Program-made: the position numbers and the translations under genes
Part shown: one piece after another, positions 17,428-26,850 of the stretch
Layout of the letters: every line of letters starts with the position of its first letter
How positions within the stretch are numbered: the first letter of the stretch is position 1
DNA from: Lachnospiraceae bacterium
GTDB taxonomy: Bacteria; Bacillota; Clostridia; Lachnospirales; Lachnospiraceae
Direction of reading: 5' to 3'
Assembly: GCA_022510525.1 (NCBI GenBank)
Contig: JAFLTH010000023.1
Span: 1 to 38,608, forward strand
DNA: 38,608 nt
The notes under the pieces: model-generated
Databases searched by the model: none
What the model saw: only the letters and a program-made list of their open reading frames with translations
What the model was told of the DNA's origin: nothing

Positions 17428-18282
17428 ATGGATGAAATTATTATTGAAAATTTGAAGGTTTATGCTTATCACGGAGTCTATAAGGAAGAAAATGAAAAAG
17501 GGCAGAATTTTTACGTAAATGCCGTACTCTATATGGATACCAGAAGAGCGGGAAATGAGGATAAGCCTGAGCTTACTACCAGCTATGGGGATGTATGTCA
17601 GTTTATTTATAATTTTATAAGCAAGAATGTATTTAAGCTTATAGAGGCGGTTGCCGAAAAGACTGCAGAGGCTGTACTTTGCGAGTTCCCGTTGATTGAT
17701 GCAATTACTTTGGAAATACGTAAGCCTGAAGCTCCGATTGGTTTGGAATTCCAGTCGGTATCCGTCAGAGTGACCCGCAGATGGCATATGGCATGTATAG
17801 CAGTAGGCTCAAATATCGGCGACAGACAGAAATATATTGAAGGCGGTATTGAGGCACTTGCACAGGATAACAAATGCAAGGTAGTAAAGAGTTCAGAGTT
17901 AATACGAACAAAAGCTTACGGAGAAATAGAACAGGATGAATTTTTAAACGGTGCGCTTGTAGTGAAGACATTGTATACACCGGAAGAACTGTTGAATAAA
18001 ATACTGGAAATAGAAGCGGCTGCAGGCAGAGAACGCAGAGAGCATTGGGGCCCCAGGACACTGGATATGGATATCATATTCTATGACGATATGATCATAA
18101 ATACCGATTCCTTGAACATTCCCCATATAGATATGCAGAACAGAGATTTTGTGCTGGAGCCCTTAGCCCGTCTTGTGCCTTATGTGGTACATCCGGTTCT
18201 TGGCAAGACGGTTATACAGCTGCTTGAAGAAGTTCAGAAGTCAGGAGAAAAGCATGTCATCGACTCGGAATATATACATTAA
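17428..18282 (+). CDS. folK: Fused dihydroneopterin aldolase - HPPK (FolB-FolK)
   Basis: One chain carrying two successive folate steps. Residues 1 to about 118 are FolB: IENLKVYAYHGVYKEENEKGQNF with the Y-x-x-H-G-V-x-x-x-E core, then ELTTSYGDVC and the IRKPEAPIG element near 92-100. Residues from about 122 are FolK: ACIAVGSNIGDR, then ELIRTKAYG, FLNGALVVKT, GPRTLDMDIIFYDD with the two magnesium aspartates, and the end block NRDFVLEPLA. The fusion channels dihydroneopterin toward the pyrophosphate used by FolP. AAAGGAG is about 10 bases before the ATG. Its last codons overlap the next gene by 29 bases. Such fusions are known in Clostridia. Confidence 0.95.
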   Translation: MDEIIIENLKVYAYHGVYKEENEKGQNFYVNAVLYMDTRRAGNEDKPELTTSYGDVCQFIYNFISKNVFKLIEAVAEKTAEAVLCEFPLIDAITLEIRKPEAPIGLEFQSVSVRVTRRWHMACIAVGSNIGDRQKYIEGGIEALAQDNKCKVVKSSELIRTKAYGEIEQDEFLNGALVVKTLYTPEELLNKILEIEAAAGRERREHWGPRTLDMDIIFYDDMIINTDSLNIPHIDMQNRDFVLEPLARLVPYVVHPVLGKTVIQLLEEVQKSGEKHVIDSEYIH

Positions 18283-18838
18283 ACCGCTTACGCTTTATGA
18301 AGCAAAAGCTGTCTATATTGGAAATGCCCACCGGGATTTTCCGTCAAATGAACTTAAGCCTTTTTCCATGATAGAGAGGTTATGGAATAGAGGGTGCTAT
18401 AATGGTTATGGATTTTATGAGGCGGATATTTTACGGGCATATGCCTTTCTGATGGCAGATGGTTCTACCAATATGCTGCTGGTGGATTATTTTGCGGTGT
18501 GCGAGAACGCAAGGGGAAAAGGATATGGTACGGAAGCGCTTGCGCTGTTAAAGGAAACCTGCATGGAGCGGAACGGTATAATATTCGAAGTAGAGGATGA
18601 GGACTCTGCTAAGTCCGAGGAGGAAATACTGATTCGCAGACGAAGGATTGCATTTTATGAAAAGTGCGGTGTAGTAATGACCAATGTGAGAAGTCATGTC
18701 TTTGGTGTGGACTACAGGCTGATGGTGATGCCGCTTGCTGACAGAGATGCCGGAGAAGGCATTGGTGAGAAACTGACTTCCTTGTATAAGCTTATGCTGC
18801 CAAAATGGGAGTTTGACAGTGTTTTCAGGCTTAGATAG
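18254..18838 (+). CDS. GNAT family N-acetyltransferase
   Basis: About 194 residues with a GNAT fold. The acetyl-CoA loop is visible as ENARGKGYGTEAL near residues 93-105, following a strand with MLLVDYFAV, and the later FYEKCGVV near 135-142 is the usual motif B. Substrate unknown. AGGAG six bases before the ATG at 18254 decides the start inside the end of folK; an in-frame ATG at 18173 lies deeper in folK and lacks a site. It is probably made from the folate operon mRNA, but a folate link is not implied by its sequence. Confidence 0.87.
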   Translation: MSSTRNIYIKPLTLYEAKAVYIGNAHRDFPSNELKPFSMIERLWNRGCYNGYGFYEADILRAYAFLMADGSTNMLLVDYFAVCENARGKGYGTEALALLKETCMERNGIIFEVEDEDSAKSEEEILIRRRRIAFYEKCGVVMTNVRSHVFGVDYRLMVMPLADRDAGEGIGEKLTSLYKLMLPKWEFDSVFRLR

Positions 18839-18847
18839 GTAGTTATT

Positions 18848-19441
18848 ATGGGTGGATTAAAATTATACTGTATTATAGGCATAATCTTTTTTGGCTGCTT
18901 TTATCCACGTTTACTTGTACGTGCTATGTGTGAACCGAGACCAAATAGAAAGCAGCTGATAAAGACTAAAAGAGGGTACTATATACTATATGGTATTGTA
19001 CAGACATTTTATATTGTTCTGGTTTATATGATGGCCGTCAGTATGGGATTCTTTCCTGCGCTTAACAGGTTTGATTATTTTATGCGGTTGACATTTAGTG
19101 ACAGACAGTATATTTATGACAGGCACTCTGAATATGATGTTGACCTTGATAAGAATGCGTCATATTATTATTTTGATGCAGGAGTAAGCGGACAGGAACT
19201 GGTGGACTTATTGGAATATATTGTGGTAGAAAGGACATACACCTATAAAAGGTATCAACTGGAAGGTTTTAAGATACAATATGATATAGAAAAAGAATGC
19301 TATCTGCTTAAACTGAATGATGTATCCTATTGTACTATAACCGTTGATAGAAAAGGTCTGCTTAAAAGAGCAGGCTATAAATGGGAAGATGAAAAACTGA
19401 AAGTGAGATATGAATTTTTAAATGGCGCCGCTGAATACTGA
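18848..19441 (+). CDS. Two-helix membrane protein, function unknown
   Basis: Unrecognised 197-residue protein. Hydrophobic helices lie at about 5-22 and 48-68, separated by a basic loop (RPNRKQLIKTKRG). The remaining 125 residues are polar and Tyr-rich with alternating beta-like stretches, probably extracytosolic. It starts nine bases after the acetyltransferase stop, with AGG eight bases upstream, and its stop codon lies within the loop of the operon terminator. The arrangement marks it as the last gene of the folate run. Confidence 0.72.
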   Translation: MGGLKLYCIIGIIFFGCFYPRLLVRAMCEPRPNRKQLIKTKRGYYILYGIVQTFYIVLVYMMAVSMGFFPALNRFDYFMRLTFSDRQYIYDRHSEYDVDLDKNASYYYFDAGVSGQELVDLLEYIVVERTYTYKRYQLEGFKIQYDIEKECYLLKLNDVSYCTITVDRKGLLKRAGYKWEDEKLKVRYEFLNGAAEY

Positions 19442-19454
19442 GGCGCCATTTTAA
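19421..19454 (+). terminator. Terminator at the end of the folate run
   Basis: AATGGCGCC (19421-19429) and GGCGCCATT (19442-19450) form a perfect stem, followed by TT. The stop codon of the last gene is in the loop region. Confidence 0.82.
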
Positions 19455-19497
19455 TATATTTTTTTTATTTCAATTTGGTTTACATAATATGCATACT

Positions 19498-20532
19498 TTA
19501 TCTTATGTTTTCCATAGCCGCATCCCTTGCAGCATCAAACGTGGTGACATATGTACCGCCGAATGTACTGGTCTTGTATACGGGAACCGGCTCATTGAAA
19601 AGGTTAAAGTACACATATTGGGAAGTAATGTTTATATTCTCATAAACGCCTTCGATAACGGTTTCGTTATTGGTTCCGTCAATATACATTCTTTTTAATG
19701 CCGGATTAGTCGAAGAACTGGTCTGGTAGTATATGTAATAATCATATACATTGAAGAAATCAACGCGGTCGTTGGTCAGCATTTCCACAACATCACCTGA
19801 TAACGAGTAACGGCATAATCGATAGTTGTTGGCAACATCCATATAATATATGTATCCGTCCTGATAGATTGGATTCCAGATGTCGCTTTGCCATACTTTG
19901 GTAATATTGTCACTTCTGGTGTTCAGTGTATAGAGGGAATGGTCATCCTGAGTACCGTTGAAATAAATACTGCCGTTTACATATGAAACCGGATTGATGA
20001 TATAGTCTGCAACGGTTGTCTTATCGGACTTATCAATCTTAATCTTGGAAAGACTGGCTCCGCTTTTCGTGTCAAGATCCTGATAGTAGAGATAGTTGCC
20101 GCAAAGCTGCATTGTAACCGCGAAAGTCCTGTCTAAGCAGACGGTATGCTTACCTTTTCTGTCACTGCGGTAGATACCTGCGGTACGATTCATAAAACCT
20201 AAGCCGGTGCCGTTGGTTCCGCTTTCCATATAGTAATAAATGTACTCACCACCGGCATTGATGGATGCAACTGTGTTGCTTCCTATCTTCCTTATTTTGG
20301 TTTCGTCGGGATTCATGCAGTAGAGGGTATTATTATCATAGGCATTTGAAAAAAATACCTGTTCCTCAGACTCACAAAAGAGACCGCCGTTATTTAAGTT
20401 TCCTGCGGTATTTCCTACAGTGGATTCATCATTAAACTGAATCCTGCTTGTAAGAACCATAACGGTAAAAAGTAAGGCCACTACTAAAAATATACAACAT
20501 ATAATTATAATACTTTTTTTATTGGTTGACAT
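19498..20532 (-). CDS. DUF5050 beta-propeller-like protein with membrane anchor
   Basis: 344-residue protein with a basic start and one hydrophobic helix at about 8-28, then a large extracytosolic region. That region repeats a strand pattern of the type G-x-Y-I-Y-Y-x-x with YIYYMD, YIYYQT, YLYYQD and YIYYYM at regular intervals of roughly 40 residues, the signature of DUF5050 and a likely beta-propeller. No enzymatic residues are recognised. AGGAG seven bases before the ATG at 20532 decides the start; a TTG 24 bases upstream would overlap that site. Divergent from pheA, sharing the 150-base intergenic stretch. Likely a cell-surface sensor or binding protein; role unknown. Confidence 0.82.
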   Translation of the reverse strand: MSTNKKSIIIICCIFLVVALLFTVMVLTSRIQFNDESTVGNTAGNLNNGGLFCESEEQVFFSNAYDNNTLYCMNPDETKIRKIGSNTVASINAGGEYIYYYMESGTNGTGLGFMNRTAGIYRSDRKGKHTVCLDRTFAVTMQLCGNYLYYQDLDTKSGASLSKIKIDKSDKTTVADYIINPVSYVNGSIYFNGTQDDHSLYTLNTRSDNITKVWQSDIWNPIYQDGYIYYMDVANNYRLCRYSLSGDVVEMLTNDRVDFFNVYDYYIYYQTSSSTNPALKRMYIDGTNNETVIEGVYENINITSQYVYFNLFNEPVPVYKTSTFGGTYVTTFDAARDAAMENIR

Positions 20533-20603
20533 AACAAGTCTCCTATACCTCTTCAAAAATTATTTATATTATAACGTAATCTTATTTATAGTATAGTATT
20601 AAA

Positions 20604-20657
20604 CCGGCTTGCTATCAAGTGTGATTTTGGTATAATATATTAAAAAGAGCAAGCCGG
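20604..20657. promoter_or_regulatory. 10-bp inverted repeat bracketing the pheA promoter
   Basis: CCGGCTTGCT (20604-20613) and AGCAAGCCGG (20648-20657) are perfect inverted copies, 44 bases between centres. The left arm overlaps the -35 element and the right arm lies just after the predicted transcript start. Confidence 0.6.
20609..20636 (+). promoter_or_regulatory. Promoter of pheA
   Basis: TTGCTA (20609-20614), 16-base spacer, TATAAT (20631-20636) preceded by TGG, an extended -10. Confidence 0.7.
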
Positions 20658-20682
20658 ATGACATTTGAAAGGAATAAATACT

Positions 20683-21810
20683 ATGGATTTACTTGAACTT
20701 AGAAAGCAGATTGATGAGATTGATAAGCAGATTGTAGATCTTTATGAGAGGCGTATGAATATTTCGTCGCAGGTAGCGGATTATAAAATAGAAACCGGAA
20801 AGAAAGTCTTTGACAGGGAGCGCGAACTGGACAAGCTTCGCAGTGTAAAAGAGCTTACACATAATGAATTTAACGCTCATGGAATTCAGGAATTGTTTGA
20901 GCAGATAATGTCAATGAGCAGGAAGCTTCAGTACAAGAAACTTTCCGAAAAAGGCAGCTTAGGTAAACTGCCCTTTATTGGAGTCGATTCGCTGGATGTT
21001 AAAAGTGCAAGAGTGGTATTTCAGGGTGCGGAGGGTGCCTATTCCCAGATGGCTATGCTTAAATTCTTTGGGGAAGATGTCAACGGCTTTCATGTAGACA
21101 CTTTCAGGGATGCCATGTGTGCTATTGAAGAGGGGAGTGCGGACTTTGCCGTGCTTCCGATTGAGAATTCAACTGCGGGCATAGTTAATGAAATCTATGA
21201 CCTGATGGCAGAGTTTGAGAATTACATAGTCGGGGAACAGATAATAAAGATTGAGCATTGTCTGATGGGCTTGCCGGGTACTAAAATAGAGCAGATTAAG
21301 ACGGTTTATTCGCATCCACAGTCTCTTATGCAAAGCTCACGTTATCTTAATGACCATGCTTCATGGCGTCAGGTAAGCATGCAGAACAATGCCTTTGCGG
21401 CAATGAAGGTAAAAGAAGACGGTGATATAAGTCAGGCAGCAATTGCAAGTGAACAGGCTGCAAAGATTTACGGGCTTGATATTCTTGAGAAGGGGGTAAA
21501 TCATTCCCATACCAATTCTACAAGATTTATCATTGTGACCAATCAGAAGATTTTTTTGAAGGACGCAGGAAAGGTAAGCATATGTTTTGAGGTACCTAAT
21601 GAAAGCGGCTCATTATACCATATGCTTTCACATTTTATATATAATAATCTGAATATGACCAAGATTGAGAGCCGTCCGCTGGAGGATAGAAACTGGGAGT
21701 ATAGGTTTTTTATTGACTTTGACGGGAATCTGGCTGACAGTGCGGTTAAAAATGCACTGAGAGGACTTAGGGATGAGGCCAGAAATATGAGGATATTGGG
21801 GAATTATTAA
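20683..21810 (+). CDS. pheA: Bifunctional chorismate mutase / prephenate dehydratase
   Basis: Turns chorismate to prephenate and on to phenylpyruvate, the phenylalanine branch. Residues 1 to about 85 are the helical AroQ chorismate mutase (LRKQIDEIDKQIVDLYERR, then VADYKIETGKKVFDRERE). Residues about 108-285 are the prephenate dehydratase, with FQGAEGAYSQ, AVLPIENSTAGIV and the NSTRF motif near 280. Residues about 290-375 form the ACT regulatory domain with ESRPLEDRNWEYRFFID, where Phe feedback binds. AAAGGA nine bases before the ATG supports this start (375 residues). It leads a long same-strand run. The promoter sits inside a perfect inverted repeat. Confidence 0.96.
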   Translation: MDLLELRKQIDEIDKQIVDLYERRMNISSQVADYKIETGKKVFDRERELDKLRSVKELTHNEFNAHGIQELFEQIMSMSRKLQYKKLSEKGSLGKLPFIGVDSLDVKSARVVFQGAEGAYSQMAMLKFFGEDVNGFHVDTFRDAMCAIEEGSADFAVLPIENSTAGIVNEIYDLMAEFENYIVGEQIIKIEHCLMGLPGTKIEQIKTVYSHPQSLMQSSRYLNDHASWRQVSMQNNAFAAMKVKEDGDISQAAIASEQAAKIYGLDILEKGVNHSHTNSTRFIIVTNQKIFLKDAGKVSICFEVPNESGSLYHMLSHFIYNNLNMTKIESRPLEDRNWEYRFFIDFDGNLADSAVKNALRGLRDEARNMRILGNY

Positions 21811-21843
21811 TACGGACGAACTCGGTGAATGGAGTATATGATA

Positions 21844-23136
21844 ATGAGAGAAGAAGAACTGATAATATATAAAGATTTTGAAGACGGTGATTTGCTGCAT
21901 GATATGGTGTATTTGATGGAGCATTACAGGGAGGATAAAAGTACGGCATCGCTATATGACTGTATGCACAGACTGCTTGAGATTGCGGCATCGCATGGTT
22001 TTTATGGGAATCTGTGGCATTGTTATCTGGCGAATCTGCTGGTGAATAATGAGAATAGTTATAGTGTGTCCTGTGAGATAAGGGGGAATGTTCAAGGTAC
22101 GATAAATGAGCTGGTGCTGCACGACATACAGATTTTTAAAGAGTTTTATGACTATGATTTCAGTGATATGATAGAATGGTTTAAGGTGCCTGAGTTTAAA
22201 ATGGTACTTAATTATACCAGCTCTTTTCAGGAGAGCAAGGTATATAATTTAAGGATACGTGACAGGATATGTCATCTGGCACAACGCTTTAATTCCGATG
22301 ATACGCCGGAAGCTATGAAGGATACGCTGACGGAATTTTATAAGGATTACGGGGTTGGAAAGTTTGGTTTACATAAAGCATTTCGAGTAAGAAGTGATGA
22401 TGGCCGGACGGTTATTGAGCCGATACTTAATATTGCACATGTGCATCTGGATGATCTGGTAGGATATGAGATTGCCAAGAAGAAGCTGGTAGATAATACC
22501 GAGGCGTTTGTAAATGGAAAGAAGGCAAATAACTGTCTGCTGTTTGGTGATGCCGGAACCGGTAAGTCGTCCAGCATTAAAGCGATAGCGAATGAATATT
22601 ATGATATGGGTCTGCGTATCATTGAGATATATAAGCATCAGTTTCAGTCATTGAATGATGTTATTTCACAGATTAAAAACCGCAATTATAAATTCATTAT
22701 ATATATGGATGACTTAAGCTTTGAGGATTTTGAAATCGAGTATAAATATCTGAAGGCCGTAATTGAAGGCGGATTGGAAAAGAAGCCTGAGAACATACTT
22801 ATATATGCTACTTCCAACAGAAGGCATCTGGTGCGTGAGAAATTCAGTGACAAAGAAGACCGTAAGGATGATCTTCATACAAACGATACGGTACAGGAGA
22901 AGCTTTCGCTTGCTTCAAGATTCGGAGTAACGATTTTCTTTTCCTCACCGGATAAGAAGCAGTTTGAAGAGATTGTAAAAGTATTGGCGAAGCGCCATAA
23001 CGTGGAGATAGAGGAGGATGAACTGCTTGCACAGGCAAATAAATGGGAACTTGCGCATGGCGGCTTGTCGGGAAGGACAGCGCAGCAGTTTGTGGATTAT
23101 TTACTTGGACAGTATAAAGGCAGGGAAGCACAATGA
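21844..23136 (+). CDS. DUF815-family AAA ATPase
   Basis: ATP-binding protein of the DUF815 / COG2607 family, about 430 residues. The N-terminal 195 residues are helical and family-specific. The ATPase core follows, with DDLVGYEIAKKKL, Walker A GDAGTGKSS at about 235-243, Walker B KFIIYMDDLSF near 300, and a sensor-like ILIYATSNRRHL near 325. The molecular role of the family is not known. Three ATGs lie close together (21829, 21838, 21844); GGAG is nine bases from the third, which is preferred. Its last four bases overlap ppx (ATGA), and pheA ends 33 bases before. Coupling with ppx and ppk1 hints at a role near polyphosphate, which is inference. Confidence 0.85.
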   Translation: MREEELIIYKDFEDGDLLHDMVYLMEHYREDKSTASLYDCMHRLLEIAASHGFYGNLWHCYLANLLVNNENSYSVSCEIRGNVQGTINELVLHDIQIFKEFYDYDFSDMIEWFKVPEFKMVLNYTSSFQESKVYNLRIRDRICHLAQRFNSDDTPEAMKDTLTEFYKDYGVGKFGLHKAFRVRSDDGRTVIEPILNIAHVHLDDLVGYEIAKKKLVDNTEAFVNGKKANNCLLFGDAGTGKSSSIKAIANEYYDMGLRIIEIYKHQFQSLNDVISQIKNRNYKFIIYMDDLSFEDFEIEYKYLKAVIEGGLEKKPENILIYATSNRRHLVREKFSDKEDRKDDLHTNDTVQEKLSLASRFGVTIFFSSPDKKQFEEIVKVLAKRHNVEIEEDELLAQANKWELAHGGLSGRTAQQFVDYLLGQYKGREAQ

Positions 23137-24704
23137 AAACTTTTGCGGCAATAGATGTAGGCTCATATGAGCTGTCAATGAAAATTTTTGAAGTCTCAAA
23201 AGAGAATGGATTAAAGGAAATCGATTATATAAGGCATCGTATTGATTTGGGAACGGATACTTATGCCACCGGAAAAATCAGCTATGAGAGAGTGGATGAG
23301 CTTTGCCGGGTGCTTAGAGAGTTTAAGCTGATTATGGCAGGTTATCAGGCGGATGACTATAAGGCATACGGAACCAGTGCTATCCGTGAGACTGATAATA
23401 CATCCATAGTCTTAGACCAGATTGAGCAGCGTACCGGTATCAAGATAGAGGTACTGAGTAATTCGGAACAGAGATTTCTTGATTACAAGTCCATTGCTTC
23501 CAAAGGAAAGGTTTTTAATAAGATAATCGAAAAAGATACAGCAATTCTGGACATAGGCGGCGGAAGTATACAGCTTTCACTTTTTATAAAGGATTCACTT
23601 GTAACTACACAGAATATGAGGCTGGGCGTTCTGAGGCTTCAGGATAGAATGAGCGTTCTGAATATTAGACCAAGCCAGTATGAGAATATTATAGATGAAA
23701 TTATAAGTTCCCAGCTTTCCGTTTTTAAAAAGCTGTATCTTGATGAGCGTAAGATTGAAAATATCATTGTAGTGGATGATTATATATCTGCGGTCATGGA
23801 ACGCAGCATGGAAAATAAATCGTTAAACACTGAGAATGAATCGGGATTAAATATGACAGATGTGTCAGATTCTTGTATCGAGGTTGACGATATTAACTCC
23901 GTTTTTCAAAATATATTTAAGAAGTCTACGGCAGAATCTGCAAGAATGCTGGGTATGCCGCAGGAGAGTATACCGCTTTTGTATATTTCGGGAGTCTTGC
24001 TTAACCGTGTCGTTAAGATGATGAATGCCAGGCGTATCTGGGTACCGGGTGTGACCTTATGTGACGGTATTGCATATGAGTATGGTGAAAAGAAAAAAAT
24101 TATAGTGGCGGAACATGATTTCGAGCAGGATATAATTGCCTGTGCACAAAATATCAGCAAACGATATATGGGCAGTAAGCGCAGGGGAGAGACACTTGAG
24201 AAGATTGCACTTACTATTTTTGACAGTATGAAAAAGGTACACGGATTGGGAAAAAGAGAAAGACTGCTTTTAAGGATTGCAACGCTTCTGCATGACTGCG
24301 GAAAATATATCAGTCTGATGAATCTGGGGGAATGTTCCTATAACATTATAATGTCTACCGAGATAATAGGACTTTCCCACATGGAGAGAGAAATTGTTGC
24401 CAATGTTGTAAAATATAATCATCTGGATTTTAATTATTATGAAGTCATAGGTCAGGATGTTAACCTTGACAGGGAGGCATATTTAAAGATTGCAAAACTG
24501 ACCGCGATACTAAGGATTGCCAATGGGCTTGACAGAAGCCATAAACAGAAGTTCAGGGATGTAACGGCAGCGCTTAAGGATGAGCAGCTTATTATAACTA
24601 TTAACACATCAGTGGATATTACATTGGAAAAGGGTTTGTTTTATAAAAGGGCGGACTTCTTTGAAGAAGTTTTCAGTGTAAAGCCTGTTATAAGGCAGGA
24701 ATAG
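23133..24704 (+). CDS. ppx: Ppx/GppA phosphatase family protein with C-terminal HD domain
   Basis: Likely exopolyphosphatase or guanosine pentaphosphatase, 523 residues. The ASKHA-type fold shows AIDVGSYELSMKIFE at the start, YGTSAIRETDN near 86, IEVLSNSEQRFLDY near 105 and the phosphate loop DIGGGSIQLS near 140. A loop of about 30 acidic residues near 230-255 is unusual. The C-terminal part has the HD-like LLHDCGKY (His387, Asp388) and later VKYNHLDF, as in E. coli Ppx domain III. It overlaps the DUF815 gene by four bases and precedes ppk1 by 18. Ppx and GppA activities cannot be separated by sequence alone. Confidence 0.9.
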   Translation: MKTFAAIDVGSYELSMKIFEVSKENGLKEIDYIRHRIDLGTDTYATGKISYERVDELCRVLREFKLIMAGYQADDYKAYGTSAIRETDNTSIVLDQIEQRTGIKIEVLSNSEQRFLDYKSIASKGKVFNKIIEKDTAILDIGGGSIQLSLFIKDSLVTTQNMRLGVLRLQDRMSVLNIRPSQYENIIDEIISSQLSVFKKLYLDERKIENIIVVDDYISAVMERSMENKSLNTENESGLNMTDVSDSCIEVDDINSVFQNIFKKSTAESARMLGMPQESIPLLYISGVLLNRVVKMMNARRIWVPGVTLCDGIAYEYGEKKKIIVAEHDFEQDIIACAQNISKRYMGSKRRGETLEKIALTIFDSMKKVHGLGKRERLLLRIATLLHDCGKYISLMNLGECSYNIIMSTEIIGLSHMEREIVANVVKYNHLDFNYYEVIGQDVNLDREAYLKIAKLTAILRIANGLDRSHKQKFRDVTAALKDEQLIITINTSVDITLEKGLFYKRADFFEEVFSVKPVIRQE

Positions 24705-24722
24705 AAGGGCAGGTTATTAAAT

Positions 24723-26849
24723 ATGACAGATACATCGGAATTTTCCAAAGCTGAAAATTATACTAACAGGGAACTTAGCTGGCTTCTTTTCGAAAAAAGG
24801 GTACTGAGCGAAGCAATGGATGAGCAGCTTCCGTTATTTGAGAGGCTTAAGTTCCTAAGCATTACCGCGTCCAATCTGGATGAATTTTTTATGGTCAGGG
24901 TTGCGTCTTTAAAAGATATGGTGACAGCCGGTTACAGTAAAAAGGATATTGCGGGACTTACGCCTATGGAGCAGCTTGAAAAAGTAAGTGCAGAAACTCA
25001 TGAACTGGTTAAGCAGCAATATGCTACATATAACCGGTCGCTGCTTCCCAAGCTTTTGACGCATGGACTTCGTGTGATCGGGCGCCATGAAGATCTTACA
25101 AAAGTAGAAGCAGAGTATATTGATAAATATTTTGAAGATAATATTTATCCGGTTCTGACTCCTATGGCAGTGGATTCATCCAGACCGTTTCCGCTTATTC
25201 GCAATAGATCTTTGAATATCGGAGCTCTTGTTAAGAAAAAAAGCGGAGAAGGAGAACTGGAGTTTGCTACCGTACAGGTGCCGAGCGTACTTTCGAGGAT
25301 AGTTTCGATACCCTCCGAAAAAGATAAGGCAGTTATACTTCTTGAAGAAGTTATTGAAAGGAATATTCATAAGCTGTTTTTGAACTACGATATTGTATGC
25401 GCATATCCGTTTAGAATTATGCGTAATGCCGATTTGCCGATAGAAGAGGATGAGGCTGAAGATTTGCTTGAAGAAATAGAAAAGCAGCTTAAGAAAAGAC
25501 AGTGGGGTCATGCAATCCGTCTGGAAATAGAGGAAGGAATGGATGAGAGGCTGCTAAAAATCATTCAGGATGATCTTGAGATAGGGAACGAGGATATATA
25601 TCCGATCATGGGACCCTTAGATATGACTTTTCTGATGAAAATGTATGATCTGGATGGATTTGATGACCTTAAAGAACATAGTTATATAGAACCTCAGCCC
25701 GTGCCACAGCTGCCGGAGGATGCCGATGTGTTTGAGAAGATACGGGAAGAGGATATATTGATGTTTCATCCGTATCAGACCTTTGAACCGGTTGTACGTT
25801 TTATAAGGCAGGCTGCAAAGGATCCTAATGTGCTTGCAATAAAGCAGACCCTCTACAGGGTCAGTGGTAATTCTCCGATCATAGCCGCACTTGAACAGGC
25901 GGCGGATAACGGAAAACAGGTTTCCGTTCTGGTAGAGCTTAAGGCAAGATTTGATGAAGAGAATAATATAGTATGGGCAAGGAGGCTTGAAAAAGCCGGC
26001 TGCCATGTTATTTACGGACTGCTTGGATTAAAGACCCACAGCAAGATTACATTGGTTGTACGTAGGGAAGAAAACGGTATAAGGCGTTATGTGCATCTGG
26101 GAACCGGCAACTATAACGACTCTACAGCCAAGCTTTATACTGATTTGGGGCTTCTTACCTGCTCTGAATCCATAGGCGAGGATGCAACAGCCGTATTTAA
26201 TATGCTTTCCGGATATTCTGAGCCGCGCTCATGGAATAAATTATCCCTGGCACCGTTGTGGCTTAAAGACAGGTTCCTATATCTTATAAACAGGGAAAAA
26301 GAATATGCCCTTAACGGACGTCCGGCAAGGATCATTGCCAAAATGAATGCGCTCTGTGACAAGGATATAATTGAAGCGTTATATGAGGCCGGAGCTGCCG
26401 GAGTAAAAATAGATCTTATAATCAGAGGCATCTGCTGCCTTAAGACAGGATTGCCGGGAATCAATGAAAATATCAGTGTTCGTTCTATTGTCGGAAATTA
26501 TCTTGAGCATGCAAGAATATTTTATTTTGAGAACGGCGGAAAATCCGAGTACTATCTTGCAAGTGCGGACTGGATGCCAAGAAATCTGGAAAAGCGCGTT
26601 GAGATTTTGTTTCCGATAGAGAAACCCGAATTGCAGAGAAAGATTATGTATATACTGGAATCTCAATTAGAGGACAATGTAAAAGCTCATATTCTGAATT
26701 CTGACGGAGTCTATGAGAAAGCTGACAGGGAGGGAAAGGAAGCTTTTAATTCACAGCTTGCTTTTTGCGAGCGTTCAAGAGCTGTGGCCAGAAAACAGGA
26801 AGAGATGGTTGACAGCCGGGTTTTTATTCCGGAAAGGCATGGTGATTAA
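24723..26849 (+). CDS. ppk1: Polyphosphate kinase 1
   Basis: Makes inorganic polyphosphate from ATP, reversibly, usually at the membrane. Family features: YTNRELSWLLFEKRV and FLSITASNLDEFFMVRVA in the N-terminal domain, a head domain to about 320, then two PLD-like catalytic domains. His439 in KTHSK matches the autophosphorylated histidine of E. coli (His435), and His458 lies in VHLGTGNYN; a second catalytic half has IIRGICCLKTG and ADWMPRNLEKRVE. Length 708 is typical. Located directly after ppx, so synthesis and breakdown enzymes are coexpressed. maf starts one base after its stop. Confidence 0.97.
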   Translation: MTDTSEFSKAENYTNRELSWLLFEKRVLSEAMDEQLPLFERLKFLSITASNLDEFFMVRVASLKDMVTAGYSKKDIAGLTPMEQLEKVSAETHELVKQQYATYNRSLLPKLLTHGLRVIGRHEDLTKVEAEYIDKYFEDNIYPVLTPMAVDSSRPFPLIRNRSLNIGALVKKKSGEGELEFATVQVPSVLSRIVSIPSEKDKAVILLEEVIERNIHKLFLNYDIVCAYPFRIMRNADLPIEEDEAEDLLEEIEKQLKKRQWGHAIRLEIEEGMDERLLKIIQDDLEIGNEDIYPIMGPLDMTFLMKMYDLDGFDDLKEHSYIEPQPVPQLPEDADVFEKIREEDILMFHPYQTFEPVVRFIRQAAKDPNVLAIKQTLYRVSGNSPIIAALEQAADNGKQVSVLVELKARFDEENNIVWARRLEKAGCHVIYGLLGLKTHSKITLVVRREENGIRRYVHLGTGNYNDSTAKLYTDLGLLTCSESIGEDATAVFNMLSGYSEPRSWNKLSLAPLWLKDRFLYLINREKEYALNGRPARIIAKMNALCDKDIIEALYEAGAAGVKIDLIIRGICCLKTGLPGINENISVRSIVGNYLEHARIFYFENGGKSEYYLASADWMPRNLEKRVEILFPIEKPELQRKIMYILESQLEDNVKAHILNSDGVYEKADREGKEAFNSQLAFCERSRAVARKQEEMVDSRVFIPERHGD

Positions 26850-26850
26850 T

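Noticed and set aside
18173-18253. Earlier start for the acetyltransferase inside folK
   Set aside because: Would lie deep in folK, adds no GNAT-like residues and lacks a ribosome site, whereas AGGAG precedes 18254.
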